Origin: Duncaniella muris
GTDB lineage: Bacteria; Bacteroidota; Bacteroidia; Bacteroidales; Muribaculaceae
Length of the DNA stretch: 64,000 nucleotides
NCBI RefSeq assembly: GCF_003024805.1
Contig: NZ_PUEC01000002.1
Coordinates: 1 to 64,000, forward strand
Direction of reading: 5' to 3'
Of this stretch, positions 61,361-64,000 are shown one piece after another. Each line of letters starts with the position of its first letter. Within the stretch, counting starts at the first letter, position 1. The position numbers and the translations under genes were made by a program. The notes under the pieces were generated by a model, which searched no databases, had not been told where the DNA came from, and saw only the letters and a program-made list of their open reading frames with translations.

Positions 61361-61468
61361 AACGCTTGATATGATACTATTTTGCCCGATTGATGCACTG
61401 TTTTGCATATATGGAAAGAAACAGGCGGTCCGACATATCTGTCGAACCGCCTGCCTCTTTCGATGCGC

Positions 61469-61541
61469 GCTTCAGGATGGGCTTGAACCAACGACCCCCT
61501 GATTAACAGTCAGGTGCTCTAACCAACTGAGCTACTGAAGC
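61469..61541 (-). tRNA. tRNA-Asn (GTT), copy 2
   Basis: 73-nt cloverleaf on the - strand: 7-bp acceptor stem GCTTCAG/CTGAAGC, D arm AGCTCAGTTGGTTAGAGC, anticodon loop CTGTTAA with anticodon GTT, T arm GGTTCAAGCC. No encoded CCA. Identical to the copy at 61573-61645, 31 bp away; likely one transcript. Confidence 0.95.
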
Positions 61542-61572
61542 TTTGGATATTGTTTTAAGTATGGCGTTTTGC

Positions 61573-61645
61573 GCTTCAGGATGGGCTTGAACCAACGACC
61601 CCCTGATTAACAGTCAGGTGCTCTAACCAACTGAGCTACTGAAGC
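61573..61645 (-). tRNA. tRNA-Asn (GTT), copy 1
   Basis: Identical in all 73 nt to the copy at 61469-61541. First of the tandem pair relative to the promoter at 61686-61717. Confidence 0.95.
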
Positions 61646-61685
61646 AGATGCAATTTTTCTTTGGGCTCTCCCTAAATTTGCGTTG

Positions 61686-61717
61686 CAAAATTACACTGTT
61701 TTTTTTAATTATGCAAC
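61686..61717 (-). promoter_or_regulatory. Promoter of the tRNA-Asn pair
   Basis: On the - strand: GTTG (61717-61714), 20-bp spacer, TAATTTTG (61693-61686). Start near 61679, about 34 nt before the first tRNA. Confidence 0.6.
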
Positions 61718-61778
61718 CTTTTGGCGGAAAATTTGAAAAATTGTTTTATTTTTTTATGCCTTGGAATGTGTGGAGCGG

Positions 61779-62792
61779 TCACTGCACACACTGGATTTCG
61801 TTGTGGAGCAGGTTGAGCACGGTCTGGCCTGCAGCCTGCATGGCGGAGGGATCGATGTTGTCGAGGTTGTCATTGGCGGTGTGCCAGGTCGGGGCAAACG
61901 ACCCTGTCTCGTCGTTTTTGGTCTCGATGATATCAATTGCCGGGATGCCGGCTTTGTTGAGGAAGATATGGTCATCGACCACGGATCCGCCGTTTTTGTT
62001 GATGAAGCGGTCGCCGAAGCCGGAGCGCTCGGCAACGGACCAGACTTTGTCAACGAGCTGGCTGGCTTCTGAGTCGGAGAAAAATTCGCGGTGGAACTTG
62101 GCGCCTACGCCGCCTACCATGTCGAAGAGTATGGCATAGCGGGGCAGAGAGTCAGAGGCGTAGGGCATGTTTTCGATCCAGTATTGTGTGCCCAGACACC
62201 AGGTGGAGTCATGAGTGGAGAACCCTGAGGCCTGGCCGTAGTCTTCGGCGTCGACAAACAGCAGGTCAACTCCAACCGGAGTTTTGTGCTGGTTGAGCAG
62301 GCGGCCTATTTCGAGCAACACGGCCACTCCGCTGGCACCGTCGTTGGCTCCGAGTACTGGCCGCAGGCGGTTTTCCTCCTGAGCGTCAGAGTCGGCCCAG
62401 GGGCGGGTGTCATAGTGGGCGAGGAGCAGAATGCGGTCTTTGATTTCCGGTTGATAGGAGCCCATGATATTGCCTATGGGCAGGACATCGCCGTTGAAGG
62501 CCTTGACTTCGCCGGTCTGTACGCTGACGTTCTGGGCTCCGTGGCGGGTCAGTTCGGAGACTATATAGTCGCGGCATTTGAGATTGGCGGGAGTGCCTGA
62601 AACGCGTGGACCAAAGGCTACCTGACGGCGCACATAGGCATATGCGCTGTCGCGGTTGAATTTGACAGGTTCTTTCAGGCTTTTCTCAGTGCCGCTTTTT
62701 TTGTCGTTTCCTGTCTTCGGAGATGTCTTGCAGCCTATGGCTGTGACGACAACGGCAATGCAGAGCATTGCGGTGTAAAAAATTCGTTTCAT
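61779..62792 (-). CDS. M28-family peptidase lipoprotein, glutaminyl-cyclase-like
   Basis: 337-aa exported zinc enzyme. Lipobox AIGC at about 18-21. The zinc site is AHYDTRPWAD (His, Asp), GANDGASGVAVLLEIG (Asp), DAEDYG (Glu/Asp region), and WHTANDNLDNID near the C-terminus (His, Asp). The AHYDTRPWAD/WHT pattern is that of animal-type glutaminyl cyclases within M28, found in several Bacteroidota, which turn N-terminal Gln into pyroglutamate on exported proteins. An aminopeptidase is the alternative. Confidence 0.87.
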   Translation of the reverse strand: MKRIFYTAMLCIAVVVTAIGCKTSPKTGNDKKSGTEKSLKEPVKFNRDSAYAYVRRQVAFGPRVSGTPANLKCRDYIVSELTRHGAQNVSVQTGEVKAFNGDVLPIGNIMGSYQPEIKDRILLLAHYDTRPWADSDAQEENRLRPVLGANDGASGVAVLLEIGRLLNQHKTPVGVDLLFVDAEDYGQASGFSTHDSTWCLGTQYWIENMPYASDSLPRYAILFDMVGGVGAKFHREFFSDSEASQLVDKVWSVAERSGFGDRFINKNGGSVVDDHIFLNKAGIPAIDIIETKNDETGSFAPTWHTANDNLDNIDPSAMQAAGQTVLNLLHNEIQCVQ

Positions 62793-62876
62793 GTTTCTCC
62801 TTTGTTGACTCTGAATTAGATTGGCTTGGTGCCGGTTGTGTCATTCCATTTGCGACACAATAGAGGTATTGTCCGA

Positions 62877-62920
62877 CAAAGTTACAACATAGTTACAAAT
62901 TGCCAACAAAACTGTTACAA
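62877..62920 (-). promoter_or_regulatory. Promoter of the M28 gene with phased GTTACAA repeats
   Basis: -7 box TAACTTTG (62884-62877) and TTTG at 62910-62907 (22-bp spacer) on the - strand. GTTACAA occurs at 62881, 62892 and 62914, spacings 11 and 22 bp, on one helix face. A 20-bp palindrome (62931-62950, 9-bp arms ATGTTAATT/AATTAACAT) follows upstream. Confidence 0.5.
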
Positions 62921-62980
62921 AATAATTTGCATGTTAATTTTAATTAACATAACATGGAGCCCGGTCACTGTCTGACAATG

Positions 62981-63013
62981 AAAAAGGCGCACACTCACAT
63001 GGAGATGTGCGCC
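62981..63013 (-). terminator. Terminator of the rubrerythrin gene
   Basis: Eight-bp perfect stem (62986-62993 with 63006-63013), then TTTTT on the - strand, 68 bp past the rubrerythrin stop. Confidence 0.8.
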
Positions 63014-63080
63014 TCTGAAAAATAGGCTTATAGCTATTATGCTGCCATTTTGGGCTTAGGAGTTGTTTTCAGACAAGCTC

Positions 63081-63632
63081 TTATTTCTTGAAATAGCGGT
63101 TGTAGAGACCCTGGAAGCCCTGGCCGTGGCGAGCTTCGTCTTTGGCCATTTCGTGAACGGTGTCATGGATTGCATCGAGGTTGAGCTCTTTGGCACGACG
63201 TGCGATGCGCATCTTGTCGGCATTGGCTCCGGCTTCGGCAGCCATGCGCTTTTCGAGGTTTTCTTTGGTCGACCATACGCATTCGCCGAGGAGCTCTGCG
63301 AATTTAGAAGCATGTTCGGCTTCTTCAATGGCGTAGCGCTTGAAGGCTTCTGCGATTTCAGGATAGCCTTCGCGATCGGCCTGGCGCGACATGGCCAGAT
63401 ACATGCCTACTTCGGCGCATTCGCCTTCGAAGTGTGCGCGGAGGTCAGCCTTCATTTCGTCATCGGTATCTTTTGCAATGCCGATCACGTGTTCGGTCAC
63501 GAATTCGAGAGCTGCGCTTTCGTTAAGTTCCTTGAATTTTGAACGGGGTGCTTTGCAGAGGGGGCAGATTTCAGGTGCTTCGTCACCTTCGTGAACGTAA
63601 CCACATACGGTGCAGATGAATTTCTTTTTCAT
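63081..63632 (-). CDS. Rubrerythrin with N-terminal rubredoxin domain
   Basis: 183 aa. The rubredoxin-like iron site is at the N-terminus (CTVCGY...CPLCKAP; Cys 8, 11, 23 and 26 approximately), followed by a ferritin-like diiron domain with [26 protein letters not shown] and [12 protein letters not shown]. This is the reverse order to classical rubrerythrin and fits the reverse-rubrerythrin type that reduces hydrogen peroxide. It lies beside a Fur/PerR-type regulator gene and probably belongs to a peroxide defence unit. Confidence 0.92.
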   Translation of the reverse strand: MKKKFICTVCGYVHEGDEAPEICPLCKAPRSKFKELNESAALEFVTEHVIGIAKDTDDEMKADLRAHFEGECAEVGMYLAMSRQADREGYPEIAEAFKRYAIEEAEHASKFAELLGECVWSTKENLEKRMAAEAGANADKMRIARRAKELNLDAIHDTVHEMAKDEARHGQGFQGLYNRYFKK

Positions 63633-63735
63633 AAGTTTGTGTTGTTTAGATAATTATACGATATTTTATTTTGTTTCTTTGTGTTTGCTGCCGGCGTTTT
63701 ACGCCGCCGGGGGCGGAGTGGGGTAGGTGAGGCCT

Positions 63736-64000
63736 TTATCCGGCACAGAGGGGGCAGGTGCCTCGGAAGATCACATCCGCTGACTTTACCTGATAGCCGC
63801 TCTCCGGGAGAGGCAGTGACGAGGGCATCGTAAAGGCTACGTCAGTCACTCGGCCGCATTCCGTACAGAGGAAGTGGGCGTGGTCATGCTGAGAGTAGTC
63901 CCAGCGGGCGCCGTTGACTCCGGTTTCGATGCAGCGGATTATCTCGGCTTCGGTCAGCAGTCGCAGTGTGTTGTAGACTGTGGTGCGCGAAAGCGTGGGG
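63736..64000 (-). CDS. Fur-family transcriptional regulator, PerR-like (3' end only)
   Basis: Translated leftward from the window edge to TAA at 63738-63736. The visible 87 residues begin TLSRTTVYNTLRLL (end of the winged helix), then DYSQHDHAHFLCTECGRVTD, the metal-binding HDHxHF and first CxxC of Fur proteins, and end with FRGTCPLCAG, the second CxxC and a normal C-terminus. The two cysteine pairs fit a structural zinc site. Fur, PerR and Zur cannot be told apart for certain; the rubrerythrin neighbour favours PerR. Confidence 0.85.
   Translation of the reverse strand, partial: PTLSRTTVYNTLRLLTEAEIIRCIETGVNGARWDYSQHDHAHFLCTECGRVTDVAFTMPSSLPLPESGYQVKSADVIFRGTCPLCAG

Overview
This window looks like chromosome of a gut Bacteroidales, probably a member of the Muribaculaceae (inferred, not proven). 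The evidence is the Bacteroidota promoter architecture (TTTG, 19-21 bp, TAnnTTTG) in front of many genes, BspA-type leucine-rich-repeat proteins, several exported proteins ending in the same sorting-like domain, a LruC-type lipoprotein, a sphingolipid/inositol-lipid operon, and N-terminal-rubredoxin rubrerythrin. Several start codons were moved downstream because a clear -7 box lies inside the longest reading frame.

Layout. 1-1.9 kb: start of an IS4-like transposase, then a DUF4143-type ATPase gene whose promoter is preceded by four 23-bp tandem repeats and which lies between two copies of a 16-bp inverted repeat. 1.9-6.2 kb: a large BspA-like protein, an unrecognised 312-aa protein and, upstream of it, a roughly 500-nt leader full of hairpins. 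6.3-14.3 kb: 2-hydroxyacid dehydrogenase, purN, a PepSY-like lipoprotein, sufE overlapping a second BspA-like gene, trmB, an Mrp-type Fe-S carrier and a secreted endonuclease I. 14.9-25.1 kb: HEAT-repeat protein, patatin/outer-membrane-barrel fusion, and a nine-gene leftward run (pdxA, nucleotidyltransferase, ATP-grasp protein, PgpA-like phosphatase, GtrA-like protein, PIP-synthase-like CDP-alcohol transferase, Aur1-like synthase, a second CDP-alcohol transferase, HAD hydrolase) that reads as an inositol-phospholipid/inositol-sphingolipid pathway. 25.4-35.4 kb: a small protein, two exported proteins, SemiSWEET, hpt, adk, xseB and an M13 peptidase. 35.5-47.6 kb: leftward WYL regulator, NhaC, ComM/YifB, metH, SGNH esterase, YebC and pheT. 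48-53 kb: leftward LruC lipoprotein, Gate-domain membrane protein and porin. 53-59.6 kb: rightward exported protein, CTP protease and mfd. 60-64 kb: leftward exported protein, two tRNA-Asn, M28 peptidase, rubrerythrin and the end of a Fur/PerR-type regulator.

The most unusual non-coding content is a family of two-part palindromic repeats in six intergenic clusters. Their arms vary in a compensating way, and one copy has its core inverted relative to the rest. A 196-bp block containing that copy is repeated about 22 kb away in inverted orientation. The structured leader at 5.6-6.1 kb and the extended inositol-lipid operon are the best candidates for undescribed biology.
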